Below are positions 1 through 6,841 of a stretch of DNA of 38,235 nucleotides, piece after piece. The stretch is taken from assembly GCA_944384025.1 (NCBI GenBank), contig CALWRS010000016.1, positions 1 through 38,235 on the forward strand. Reading direction: 5' to 3'. The notes under the pieces were generated by a model. That model searched no databases, had not been told where the DNA came from, and saw only the letters and a list, made by a program, of their open reading frames with translations. Made by a program: the position numbers and the translations under genes. Position 1 is the first letter of the stretch. Every line of letters starts with the position of its first letter. Origin of the DNA: an uncultured Lachnospiraceae bacterium (GTDB lineage: Bacteria > Bacillota > Clostridia > Lachnospirales > Lachnospiraceae).

Positions 1-81
1 TTTCAAGGCTTTTGGAGGATTTTATTAAAACACTGTAACCTCTGTTGAGAGGTCATAATTTACTGATATTCAAATTTCCAT

Positions 82-356
82 TTATCGTTCTGTATCAATC
101 TGCGACATGTCAAGCAGTGCCGCAATCTGATCTCTCCGCCCATAAATCACTGCCGTAACCCACACAGTTTTCTTTTTCTCGTCAATCAGATAGTAAACGA
201 GGAAATTCTTAACGGGCATTTTGCGGATTCCTTTTGTGCGCCACGGTTCTTCCTCTGTAAGTGGATATCTTGACGGCACAGAATCCAGCTTTCCGATTTC
301 GCATTGCAGAACATCCGCCCATTTTCGTGCAGTTTCCGGCTCCAACAGGATTTTGG
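82..356 (-). pseudogene. ParE/RelE-family toxin, 5'-truncated remnant
   Basis: The reading frame encodes the C-terminal three quarters of a RelE/ParE-type toxin. The segments SVPSRYPLTEEEPWRTKGIR and FLVYYLIDEKKK, followed by WVTAVIYGRRDQ, match the core beta strands of this family. Intact members are about 95-105 residues and start roughly 20-25 residues earlier. Here the frame is open only from about 356, and the first upstream stop (358-360) lies inside the structured repeat that begins at 357. The only in-frame start is a TTG at 345 with no ribosome binding site. No antitoxin gene is left upstream. The break coinciding with the repeat edge suggests that the repeat, or a rearrangement ending at it, removed the 5' end and the antitoxin. 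The mRNA-interferase or gyrase-poisoning activity of the family is presumably lost. Confidence 0.8.
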
Positions 357-443
357 TTCAAGACTCGCTCGCGAGTCTTGGCGCGGGATTCGGGTCGGCT
401 TTAGCCGACGTAATTCCTATCCGAATTCCTGCCTTGAACATCC
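357..443. repeat. Structured repeat, copy 1 (two-hairpin element)
   Basis: This element is shared with 34892-34972. It has a hairpin (arms about CAAGACTCG and CGAGTCTTG) followed by an outer stem GGGATTCGG/CCGAATTCC that encloses a second hairpin, GTCGGC-TTTA-GCCGAC. Copies 1 and 2 share an unbroken run of 22 bases from GTCTTGG to CGGGTC. In the second hairpin a G-C pair of copy 1 is an A-T pair in copy 2, a compensatory change. Copy 1 also carries short terminal inverted repeats (TTCAAG and CTTGAA). It truncates the parE-like gene and its right end supplies a possible -35 box for the next gene. Confidence 0.85.
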
Positions 444-462
444 CAACAAAGTATGGCATAAT
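434..462 (+). promoter_or_regulatory. Candidate sigma-A promoter of the DUF3990 pair
   Basis: TTGAAC (434-439) and CATAAT (457-462) are separated by 17 bp. The -35 box lies in the right terminus of the structured repeat, in bases that copy 2 lacks. The predicted leader is about 37 nt and includes the ribosome binding site GAAAGGAG before the ATG at 505. Confidence 0.5.
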
Positions 463-504
463 GGAAAGCAGGAAAGCCGATGTTTTGAATGAAAGGAGAA
501 CCTT

Positions 505-1146
505 ATGCCTGATAAAAACATAATCACCTTATATCATGGCTCTAAATCGGGCATAAATGGCGAAATTGCTCCGTTAAGCCGTGATAAATGCGACTTTGGC
601 AAAGGCTTTTATATGGGCACGGAGGAGACACAGCCACTGACCCTGATTTGCAACTACGAGGAAGCTAAGCTCTATACGCTTGCGTTTGATATGACAAATC
701 TGAAAGTGCTGGATGTTAAAATTGGCATTGACTGGGCGCTTCTTATTGCTTATAATCGCGAAAAAGTGGAATCGGCCCGCGGCACGGCCTTATATGAGCG
801 CATAGCGAAGATGACTGCGGGGTATGATGTTGTCGTTGGATTTATTGCCAGTGACAGAATGTTCGTTGTGCTCGACCGATTTTTTAACGGTGAAATAACG
901 GACATGGCCCTCGTCCACAGTCTTTCGGCTCTTAAGCTTGGCAAGCAATACGTTGCAATTACCGAAAAGGCCTGCAAAGGCATAAAAATAATCAAGGAAA
1001 AGGCTTTGGGGACGCAGGACAGACTCCTTTTGAAAGCGCAAAGCGAAAATAACCGAAACGACGGAACCGCTCTTGCGGAAGATATGTGCCGCAAGTATCG
1101 CCGCGACGGAAAATACTTCGACGAAATCCTAAAAGGCGGTGAATAG
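505..1146 (+). CDS. DUF3990 domain protein, ADP-ribosyltransferase-like, probable toxin
   Basis: The 213-aa protein matches DUF3990 along its length. LYHGSK near residues 9-14 and CDFGKGFYMGTE near residues 29-40 look like the His and Tyr parts of the H-Y-E NAD-binding signature of ADP-ribosyltransferase folds. DUF3990 is, as I recall it, placed in that clan. There is no signal peptide or membrane segment, so it should act in the cytoplasm. The ATG at 505 has a strong AAGGAG ribosome binding site. Its stop lies 1 nt before the start of the next gene, whose ribosome binding site is inside this frame, so translation is coupled. The pair layout and the position beside a toxin remnant and a repeat suggest an accessory toxin-antitoxin or defence module. 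The target and the assignment of toxin and antitoxin are inferred. Confidence 0.85.
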   Translation: MPDKNIITLYHGSKSGINGEIAPLSRDKCDFGKGFYMGTEETQPLTLICNYEEAKLYTLAFDMTNLKVLDVKIGIDWALLIAYNREKVESARGTALYERIAKMTAGYDVVVGFIASDRMFVVLDRFFNGEITDMALVHSLSALKLGKQYVAITEKACKGIKIIKEKALGTQDRLLLKAQSENNRNDGTALAEDMCRKYRRDGKYFDEILKGGE

Positions 1147-1147
1147 T

Positions 1148-1564
1148 ATGGCAAATCTGAACCTACAAAAAAGACAGCTATGTGATATTCAGGGCAGGTT
1201 GTTCGAGCTGGCCTTAAAGAAAAATGTTTCCTGCCCTGAATTCATTGAAGCATTTATGAACAGCACCGCTGCCAGATGCCTTGACGATACCTACGACAGG
1301 CTGCAATGGGCCGGTGAAGAATACATCCTCGACGAACTTGAGGACGAGCTTGGCGGTCTGAAAAAAGGCGGTACAGCATATTCCCGTGAGGTAATGTATT
1401 GGATTGGTTATGTGTATCGCTATTGGCATTATTACACAGGAGAATCCAGCAAGGAAATCTACAGTACCGCAAATGCAGAGCTTATGAATAATTGTTGGCT
1501 TGGTTATCACACGCTGGATGTGGAGATGGCTATTGACCGGCTGCGCAAGAGCATCTTTGATTAA
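1148..1564 (+). CDS. Conserved partner of DUF3990 protein, possible antitoxin
   Basis: This is a 138-aa acidic, largely helical soluble protein. Segments such as RLQWAGEEYILDELEDEL and SREVMYWIGYVYRYWHYYTG are, as I recall, found in proteins encoded next to DUF3990 genes in Clostridia, but I know of no assigned function. A GTG at 1139 is also in frame; the ATG at 1148 is preferred because AGGCGGTG lies 6-7 nt upstream and because it starts right after the stop of the toxin-like gene. Its last codons and stop form one arm of a perfect 11-bp inverted repeat that also contains the stop of the convergent gene. An antitoxin role is inferred only from gene order. Confidence 0.75.
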   Translation: MANLNLQKRQLCDIQGRLFELALKKNVSCPEFIEAFMNSTAARCLDDTYDRLQWAGEEYILDELEDELGGLKKGGTAYSREVMYWIGYVYRYWHYYTGESSKEIYSTANAELMNNCWLGYHTLDVEMAIDRLRKSIFD

Positions 1565-1573
1565 GATGCTCTT
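1547..1573. terminator. Bidirectional terminator-like hairpin containing both convergent stops
   Basis: The arms AAGAGCATCTT (1547-1557) and AAGATGCTCTT (1563-1573) are perfect 11-bp inverted repeats with a 5-nt loop. The stop codons of the + gene (1562-1564) and the - gene (1561-1563) both fall at the loop and 3' arm. The flanks are only weakly T-rich, so termination efficiency is uncertain. Confidence 0.6.
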
Positions 1574-1698
1574 TCATACGCAAAGCCCATCCTTTGTCTG
1601 AAGCCTAGGTCTTTTCGAAGAAAGAGCGCCCAAACTGCGGCGGCAGCCGCCGCTAGAAGCAAGACAAGAAGGCAGACAATACCAACTTTCTTTTTCAT
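1561..1698 (-). CDS. Small single-pass membrane protein (45 aa)
   Basis: The product starts MKKKVGIVCLLVLLLAAAAA and continues with a short hydrophilic tail rich in Arg, Phe and Glu. It has one predicted membrane helix at about residues 5-26 with a Lys-rich N-terminus. The start ATG (1698-1696) overlaps the TGA of the TVP38-like gene in an ATGA junction, exactly like the junction before that gene. This three-gene coupling is the main evidence that it is translated. No family was recognised. It could be a subunit or stabiliser of the TVP38-like protein, or a membrane peptide of its own. Confidence 0.6.
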   Translation of the reverse strand: MKKKVGIVCLLVLLLAAAAAAVWALFLRKDLGFRQRMGFAYERAS

Positions 1699-2390
1699 GA
1701 CTCCGTTCCTCCTTTTTCCACTGCCTCCGCGTGTTTTTTCTGTCCGCGGACGCGAATCCACAAAACCGCTAACCCTACAAGCGCCATCAGCACGTTTAAG
1801 GCAAAGAAAATCCAGAACTTCGCGCTCGTAATGTCTTTTGTCCCGCCGGAAATCGTTATGCATACCATCCCCGGCAGTACGCCAAGCATGGCAGCGCCAA
1901 GATAAAGCGCGAATTTCATTCGCAAAATACCAAAAAGAATGCCGATCACTTCGCTTGAGAATCCGGCGATATGAAGCGCAAAACAAAGCACCCACTCGTT
2001 CTTTTTCGCACCGCTCATATAGCGGGCAAGCTTCGGATACTCCGAAAGCTTCGCTTCCAGCCGGTCGGTGCGCGTCATGCGGCCAAACGCATACGAAATG
2101 CAAAAGCAGACGATTGTCCCAAGCGTATTGATAAGAATCGCCTGTAAAAGCGGAAAGCTGACCGCCGCCGCAATATTAAGCGCGCTGTACGGGACAATCC
2201 CGCAGCAGCCCTTTAAAATATAAAGCCCCATAAGCGCCAGAAAAATTTTCAGGTGGTTGCGCTCTGCGTAGGAAAGAATTTCCTGAATGCTAAGCCCCCG
2301 CACAACAAAGAGGTACACCGTAACCAAAATAGCGGCAAGAATAATCAGAAACTGCACATAGTTTTTTATCTTTTGAAGTTTTTGCTTCAT
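1695..2390 (-). CDS. TVP38/TMEM64 (DedA-superfamily) membrane protein
   Basis: The 231-aa protein has several hydrophobic helices and the SNARE-associated/VTT pattern. The central GCCGIVPYSALNIAAAVSFP and FCISYAFGRMTR correspond to the re-entrant loop and following helix of this superfamily, whose members are linked to lipid scrambling or flipping. The start at 2390 (MKQKLQKIKNYVQ) is chosen because it forms an ATGA overlap with the stop of the upstream DUF4015 gene; a longer frame reaches 2435. It is coupled to the genes on both sides, which suggests envelope or membrane-lipid work with the DUF4015 protein. The substrate is unknown. Confidence 0.88.
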   Translation of the reverse strand: MKQKLQKIKNYVQFLIILAAILVTVYLFVVRGLSIQEILSYAERNHLKIFLALMGLYILKGCCGIVPYSALNIAAAVSFPLLQAILINTLGTIVCFCISYAFGRMTRTDRLEAKLSEYPKLARYMSGAKKNEWVLCFALHIAGFSSEVIGILFGILRMKFALYLGAAMLGVLPGMVCITISGGTKDITSAKFWIFFALNVLMALVGLAVLWIRVRGQKKHAEAVEKGGTES

Positions 2391-3703
2391 TCCTGCAACA
2401 GTCCGTCCTTTGTATAATTTCCCGCAGCATTCCACAAAAGCCAGCCGCTGTAACCGGCGTCGTACGTGCCGTTAATCTGGTCGCGAATCTGCGGCCCGCC
2501 GTACGTAATGTGTCCGGGTACCCACGTAGCGGTAAACGCCTGAAGCCAAGGGCGCACATCCGCGCAGCGCCCGCTCGCAACGTTTGCGCTTAGCTTTCGC
2601 TTCGAATCCAGCATGGAGTTGTAAATCAATTCGTAAGGGTGCGCGTCCGGAACGTCCAGATTGTAGTAGCCTCTGCCGTAGTGAGAAGGATAAACCATCG
2701 GGCAAATGTAATCCAAATACTTCGCCATGTCCGAGTAGCTCTGCCCAACGGCAGCCGCGTCAATCTCGCTGCTAATAACAACGCCAAAGACGTCCACAGA
2801 AACAAACACGCCAAGAGGCTTTAAATTTTCACAAGCGTATTTCACAAAGCCGGTAATAGCGTCCATCTTCACTTCCGTCGTAAGCTCTACGCCAAAATCC
2901 GCGTCCGCCATCTTTCCGTCGGTAGAGAACCGGCAATAGTCAAAATTCACTTCGTCAAAGCCAAGCTTCGCAGCCTCGCGCCCAACCTCCGTCAAATACT
3001 CCCACGTTTCTTCGTTTAACGGATTCATCCACGTGTAGCCGCTGTTGTCCTTCATCAAAGAGCCGTCCTTCATCCGAACGCCAAAGCTCTCGTTCGCCCT
3101 TACCGAGCGCAAATCGCGGAAGCATACGATTCGGGCAATCAAGTAAACGCCGTGCTCTTTAAACTTCTCAATTACGCCTTCAAAGTCGTTAAAGAGGACG
3201 TTTTTGTTTCCCAGATTGTCCAGATATTCCGACTCCGTATCCACAACAATAAATCCGTCGTCGTTTTTAATGTCAATAACGACAGCGTTTAGCTCTGTAG
3301 TGTCTAACAAATCCAAAATATCGTCAAGCCGCCGGTTAATGACGTCTGCGGTCAGATAAACCGCTTTTACTTCGGTAGGCGTCCGCGTATCTTCAAAATC
3401 CTCCATCCAAAGGTCGTCTTCCGTAAGGCCTTCTAAGTAGCCCTCGGTGTAGAGCCCGTGCGGGTTTGCAAGCGTTTCGGATTCGTCAATTTGCGTAACG
3501 CCCTTTGTAACCTCCGGCGTAGCGCCTGCGCCCTCCTTCTCTACTGTCTCCGCTTTTGTGAGGTTCCAGACGCCAAACCCCGCCGCTATACAAAAAAGCA
3601 AAGAAATTCCGGCGGCAAGGAGCTGCCGTTTTCGGATGGCGCGCCTTGTTCCGCTTGCGCGGCGCACGTCTAGGTTCGCGCCGTATCTTGATTTGTTTGC
3701 CAT
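2387..3703 (-). CDS. Putative glycoside hydrolase, DUF4015 family, membrane-anchored
   Basis: The 438-aa product has a short basic N-terminus, one membrane anchor at about residues 26-46 (LLAAGISLLFCIAAGFGVWN) and an acidic spacer. The rest is a TIM-barrel-like domain of the DUF4015/GHL type. Landmarks are VKAVYLTADV at its start, the strand LNAVVIDIKNDDG, and GFDEVNFDYCRF and DYICPMVYPSHYG, where carboxylates suit a glycosidase site. The ATG at 3703 follows a GAGGT ribosome binding site; a longer in-frame start at 3724 falls in the preceding terminator and is rejected. It should be extracytoplasmic and act on a cell-envelope or environmental polysaccharide; the substrate is unknown. It is coupled by ATGA overlap to the TVP38-like gene. 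Confidence 0.85.
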   Translation of the reverse strand: MANKSRYGANLDVRRASGTRRAIRKRQLLAAGISLLFCIAAGFGVWNLTKAETVEKEGAGATPEVTKGVTQIDESETLANPHGLYTEGYLEGLTEDDLWMEDFEDTRTPTEVKAVYLTADVINRRLDDILDLLDTTELNAVVIDIKNDDGFIVVDTESEYLDNLGNKNVLFNDFEGVIEKFKEHGVYLIARIVCFRDLRSVRANESFGVRMKDGSLMKDNSGYTWMNPLNEETWEYLTEVGREAAKLGFDEVNFDYCRFSTDGKMADADFGVELTTEVKMDAITGFVKYACENLKPLGVFVSVDVFGVVISSEIDAAAVGQSYSDMAKYLDYICPMVYPSHYGRGYYNLDVPDAHPYELIYNSMLDSKRKLSANVASGRCADVRPWLQAFTATWVPGHITYGGPQIRDQINGTYDAGYSGWLLWNAAGNYTKDGLLQE

Positions 3704-3721
3704 GAAATACCTCGTTTTCCC

Positions 3722-3779
3722 CAAAAAGAAAGAAAAGAGCGCAGAGCGGGACGCTTCCTTCCCGGGACTGCACTCTTTT
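3722..3779 (-). terminator. Rho-independent terminator after oadG
   Basis: The arms AAAAGAG(T)GCAG and CTGC(G)CTCTTTT form a 12-bp stem with one wobble pair and contain an inner CGGGA/TCCCG stem. On the minus strand it is followed by TTTTCTTTCTTTTT. It ends the ion-transport run and precedes the DUF4015 gene by about 20 nt. Confidence 0.8.
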
Positions 3780-3787
3780 GTTCGCTG

Positions 3788-3946
3788 TTACTCTTCCGTT
3801 TTATCTTTCTTACCGATACTGCCAAGTTTGCTCATGATCCATACGGAAATCATAATCAGCAAAAGCGCCGCAAAAATCCCGGCCATTCCCTGCGCCATAA
3901 TCAAAAGGGAATTCTGAAAAGTTTCCATATCAAAGCTAAAGTCCAT
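3788..3946 (-). CDS. oadG: OadG-like gamma subunit of a sodium-pumping decarboxylase (52 aa)
   Basis: Translation gives MDFSFDMETFQNSLLIMAQG, then a single membrane helix (GMAGIFAALLLIMISVWIM) and a charged tail, KLGSIGKKDKTEE. This is the size and layout of the small membrane subunits that assemble the decarboxylase sodium pumps (OadG family). The ATG at 3946 has a strong TAGGAGG site. It lies 12 nt after oadB, the usual partner. No alpha (carboxyltransferase) or biotin carrier gene is in the window, so the soluble part must be encoded elsewhere. The next element downstream is a terminator. Confidence 0.85.
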   Translation of the reverse strand: MDFSFDMETFQNSLLIMAQGMAGIFAALLLIMISVWIMSKLGSIGKKDKTEE

Positions 3947-3958
3947 ACCGTCTACCTC

Positions 3959-5095
3959 CTACAAAAAGCTCGTAACCAGGTTGATAACCAAGCCGCCCGC
4001 AACTACGGAAGCAATCTGTCCGGAAACGTTTGCGCCCGCCGCATACATTAGGATAATGTTGCCCGGCTCTTCCTGCGCCGCCATTTTTTGCACAACCCTA
4101 GCGGACATAGGGAACGCGGAAATTCCGGCCGCGCCGACCATCGGATTGATTTTCTTTTTGGTAAACAGATTTAAAAACTTAGCGAACAAAACGCCGCCGA
4201 TGGAATCGAAAATAAAAGCAAGAAGACCGATTCCCATAATCAAAAGCGTGTCCACGTCCACGAATTTATCCGCTTGCATACTAAAGGAAATCGTAATGCC
4301 AAGAAGCAGCGTAATTAAGTTCGAAAGCGACGTCTGCGCCGTCTCGGAAAGCGAATTCAGCACGCCGCACTCGCGCAGCAAGTTGCCAAACATAAGGAAG
4401 CCGACAAGGGCAACCGAAGAAGGTGCAACCATTCCGACGATAATCGTAACGACAATCGGAAAGGCGATGCGCATCTTTTTGGAAACAACGCCGGGCTGGT
4501 AATCCATGTGGATTTTCCGCTCTTTTTTCGTCGTTACAAGCTTGATTGCAAAAGGCTGTACAATCGGCACAAGCGCCATATACGAGTAAGCCGCAACGGC
4601 AATCTGCCCTACGTAGCGCGAGCCCAAAATTTGCGAAACCAAAATCGAGGTCGGGCCGTCCGCCGCGCCGATAATACCGATCGACGCTGCGTCCTTTAAA
4701 TCAAAGCCAAGCACTACGGCAACGCAAATCGCTACGAAAATACCAAACTGCGCCGCAGCGCCAAACAAAAACATGGACGGCTTAGAAAGCAGCGGGCCAA
4801 AGTCAATCATAGCGCCGATGCCGATAAACAGAAGAATCGGCATTGCCTCCGAAGCCTCAATTCCTACGTGAAAGAGCCACTCAATAATGCCTTGCGTCTC
4901 GCCGACACCCGAGAGCGTCTGATTTAAAACGCCGGTAAACGGGAGATTGACCAAAATCGCGCCAAAGCCCATGGGAAGCAGCAGCGCAGGCTCGTATTCT
5001 TTTTTGATCGCCAGCCAGATAAGCAAAATTCCGACGGCGTACATCACCAGCTGGTTCGGCTGAACTGCCCGAATCCCTTCAACAAAAAAGTCCAT
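3959..5095 (-). CDS. oadB: Sodium-ion-translocating decarboxylase, beta subunit
   Basis: This 378-aa, very hydrophobic protein matches the OadB/MmdB/GcdB family, which couples decarboxylation of a carboxybiotin intermediate to sodium export. The signature GIIGAADGPTSILVSQILGS contains the conserved Asp of the sodium path, and GAAGISAFPMSARVVQK lies near the C-terminus. The ATG at 5095 (MDFFVEGIRAVQP) has a GGAGG site; the longer frame upstream runs into the DUF47 gene and is not needed. It is followed by oadG. Whether the substrate is oxaloacetate, methylmalonyl-CoA or glutaconyl-CoA cannot be told from this subunit. It is placed after potassium and phosphate transporters on the same strand. 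Confidence 0.93.
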   Translation of the reverse strand: MDFFVEGIRAVQPNQLVMYAVGILLIWLAIKKEYEPALLLPMGFGAILVNLPFTGVLNQTLSGVGETQGIIEWLFHVGIEASEAMPILLFIGIGAMIDFGPLLSKPSMFLFGAAAQFGIFVAICVAVVLGFDLKDAASIGIIGAADGPTSILVSQILGSRYVGQIAVAAYSYMALVPIVQPFAIKLVTTKKERKIHMDYQPGVVSKKMRIAFPIVVTIIVGMVAPSSVALVGFLMFGNLLRECGVLNSLSETAQTSLSNLITLLLGITISFSMQADKFVDVDTLLIMGIGLLAFIFDSIGGVLFAKFLNLFTKKKINPMVGAAGISAFPMSARVVQKMAAQEEPGNIILMYAAGANVSGQIASVVAGGLVINLVTSFL

Positions 5096-5127
5096 AACTT
5101 CCTCCTGTTTGTATTTCCAAGCTTTTT

Positions 5128-5751
5128 TTAGCTGTTTTTCATTACAACGCCTTCGACAACGTCGGCAACGTGCTCGCAGGCGTCCGCGCACTTCTCAAGG
5201 TAAATAAAGATGTCGCGCCATGCGATAATTTCAAGCGGATCCTTGCAGTCTGTGTGGAGCTTGCGCATCGAGCTGATAAACAAGCGATCGCCCTCTTCCT
5301 CCAGCGCGTTCACTTCGATAATGAGCGGGTGCAGCGCCTTCGACTTTTTAAAGTTAGAAAACTCGTTCATAATCTTCTGGAGCGTGTCGCAGCAGCGAAT
5401 AATAATCTTCGTAAACTCGATTGCCTCCGGGCGAATCTTCGTTACGTTGCTGATGTAGACGCGCAGCAAAACGTCCTCCAGCGAGTCCGTCACTTCGTCG
5501 ATGTTTTGGTTAAGCGAGATAATGTCCTCGCGCTCAATCGGCGTAATAAACGCGTGCAAAAGCGTATCGAGCATCTCGTGCTTCTTTTCGTCGCCCTCGT
5601 GCTCAATTTCGTGAAGCGCCTCCAGCTTCTTTGGAAGCGAAGCCGCGTCGAAATTTACGAGCACTTCCTCCAGCATCTGCGCCGCGCGGCACGCGCATCC
5701 GGCACAGGCAATAAAGTTTTCAAAGTAGAATTCGTCGCCTTTTTTAGCCAT
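5128..5751 (-). CDS. DUF47/PhoU-like accessory protein of the Pit transporter
   Basis: The 207-aa soluble, helical protein belongs to DUF47, a PhoU-like family regularly encoded beside Pit phosphate transporters. The features are LEALHEIEHEGDEKKHE and ITPIEREDIISLNQNIDEVT, with conserved Glu/Asp residues that bind metal in PhoU-fold proteins, repeated in the second half as EVNALEEEGDRLF. The start ATG at 5751 has AAAGGAGAG. It lies 30 nt downstream of pit and 32 nt upstream of oadB with no terminator between, so it is probably co-transcribed with both. It likely adjusts transporter activity rather than acting as an enzyme. Confidence 0.92.
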   Translation of the reverse strand: MAKKGDEFYFENFIACAGCACRAAQMLEEVLVNFDAASLPKKLEALHEIEHEGDEKKHEMLDTLLHAFITPIEREDIISLNQNIDEVTDSLEDVLLRVYISNVTKIRPEAIEFTKIIIRCCDTLQKIMNEFSNFKKSKALHPLIIEVNALEEEGDRLFISSMRKLHTDCKDPLEIIAWRDIFIYLEKCADACEHVADVVEGVVMKNS

Positions 5752-5781
5752 TTTTTCTCTCCTTTATCCGTTAGAATAGAA

Positions 5782-6834
5782 TTAGAATATAATCATGAAC
5801 AGTTTTGCCATCAAAAAGCCAATCAAACCGCAGCCGGGGAACGTAAGCACCCACGTGAGCACCATTTCCTTAACGACTTTAAAGTTAATAGCGGAAATCC
5901 GCTTGACCGCCCCAACGCCCATAATGGAAGTTGTCTTTGTGTGCGTTGTGCTGACCGGAATCCCAAAGACCGAAGAAAGCAGCAGACAGCCTGCGGAAGC
6001 CATATCCGCCGAAAAGCCTTGGTACTTCTCAAGCCGTACCATGTCCATCCCGACGGATTTAATAATTTTCTTCCCGCCAACCGACGTGCCAAGCCCCATA
6101 ACGATGGAGCAAAGAAGCATCATCCAAAGCGGCAGCTCCACGCCCGAAGTGGACGACTGCCCATTTACAAGAAACATGCCAAGCAGCAAAACGCCCATAA
6201 ACTTCTGACCGTCCTGCGCGCCGTGCATAAACGACATGGCCGCGCCGCCAAAAATCTGCGCGTATTTAAAGAAGCCGTTTGCCTTTCTGCGGTCCATCCC
6301 GCGGCAAAGGAACGAAACAAGCCGGCACACAAAAAAGCCGCTTCCAAAACCAAGAAGCGTCGAAAGACCAAGTCCATAAAGGACTTTTACCCACTCTCCG
6401 CCGTGAATGCCCGAAATACCGCCCTGCAGCGCAATAGCGGCGCCGGAAAGACCGGCGATAAGCGCGTGGCTCTCGCTTGTAGGAATTCCAAAGTACCAAG
6501 CGGCAACCGCCCAGATAACAATGGCAAACAAAGCCGCGCAAAGAGCAATCAAAGCTTCGTCGTTATGCCCGTCGAAGTTTACGATGTTCGTAATCGTCAT
6601 AGCGACGGTCGAGTTAATTAACGTCATTAAAAACACGCCGAGGAAGTTAAAAACCGCAGACATAAAAATGGCCGCGTTCACGTTCATGGCGCGGGTGGAA
6701 ACGCAGGTCGCAATCGCGTTTGGCGCGTCCGTCCAGCCGTTTACAAAAATTACGCCAAGCGTTAAAAGCACGGTAATAAACAGCACCGGATTGTCGAGCA
6801 TCTGCTGCAGGAAAAAGGAAAGGGATAAATTCAT
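5782..6834 (-). CDS. pit: Inorganic phosphate transporter, PiT family
   Basis: This 350-aa multi-pass membrane protein has the two inverted PiT signatures. The N-terminal one is NGWTDAPNAIATCVSTRAM (residues about 33-51) and the C-terminal one is FGIPVSTTHTKTTSIMGVGA. Family members move phosphate, sometimes sulfate, in symport with protons, sodium or metal-phosphate. Its ribosome binding site GGAGG overlaps the stop codon of ktrA 7 nt upstream, so the two are translationally linked. The DUF47 regulator follows. Because the operon also contains a sodium pump, sodium symport is attractive but unproven. Confidence 0.94.
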   Translation of the reverse strand: MNLSLSFFLQQMLDNPVLFITVLLTLGVIFVNGWTDAPNAIATCVSTRAMNVNAAIFMSAVFNFLGVFLMTLINSTVAMTITNIVNFDGHNDEALIALCAALFAIVIWAVAAWYFGIPTSESHALIAGLSGAAIALQGGISGIHGGEWVKVLYGLGLSTLLGFGSGFFVCRLVSFLCRGMDRRKANGFFKYAQIFGGAAMSFMHGAQDGQKFMGVLLLGMFLVNGQSSTSGVELPLWMMLLCSIVMGLGTSVGGKKIIKSVGMDMVRLEKYQGFSADMASAGCLLLSSVFGIPVSTTHTKTTSIMGVGAVKRISAINFKVVKEMVLTWVLTFPGCGLIGFLMAKLFMIIF

Positions 6835-6841
6835 CGGACAG

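Noticed and set aside
1-81. Partial gene at the left edge
   Set aside because: Only a short open frame and a weak ACCTCT/AGAGGT hairpin are visible; nothing recognisable.
5170-6621. 483-codon open frame on the + strand
   Set aside because: It is antisense to pit and DUF47, very rich in Arg, His, Asn and Lys, with no ribosome binding site; a codon-bias shadow.
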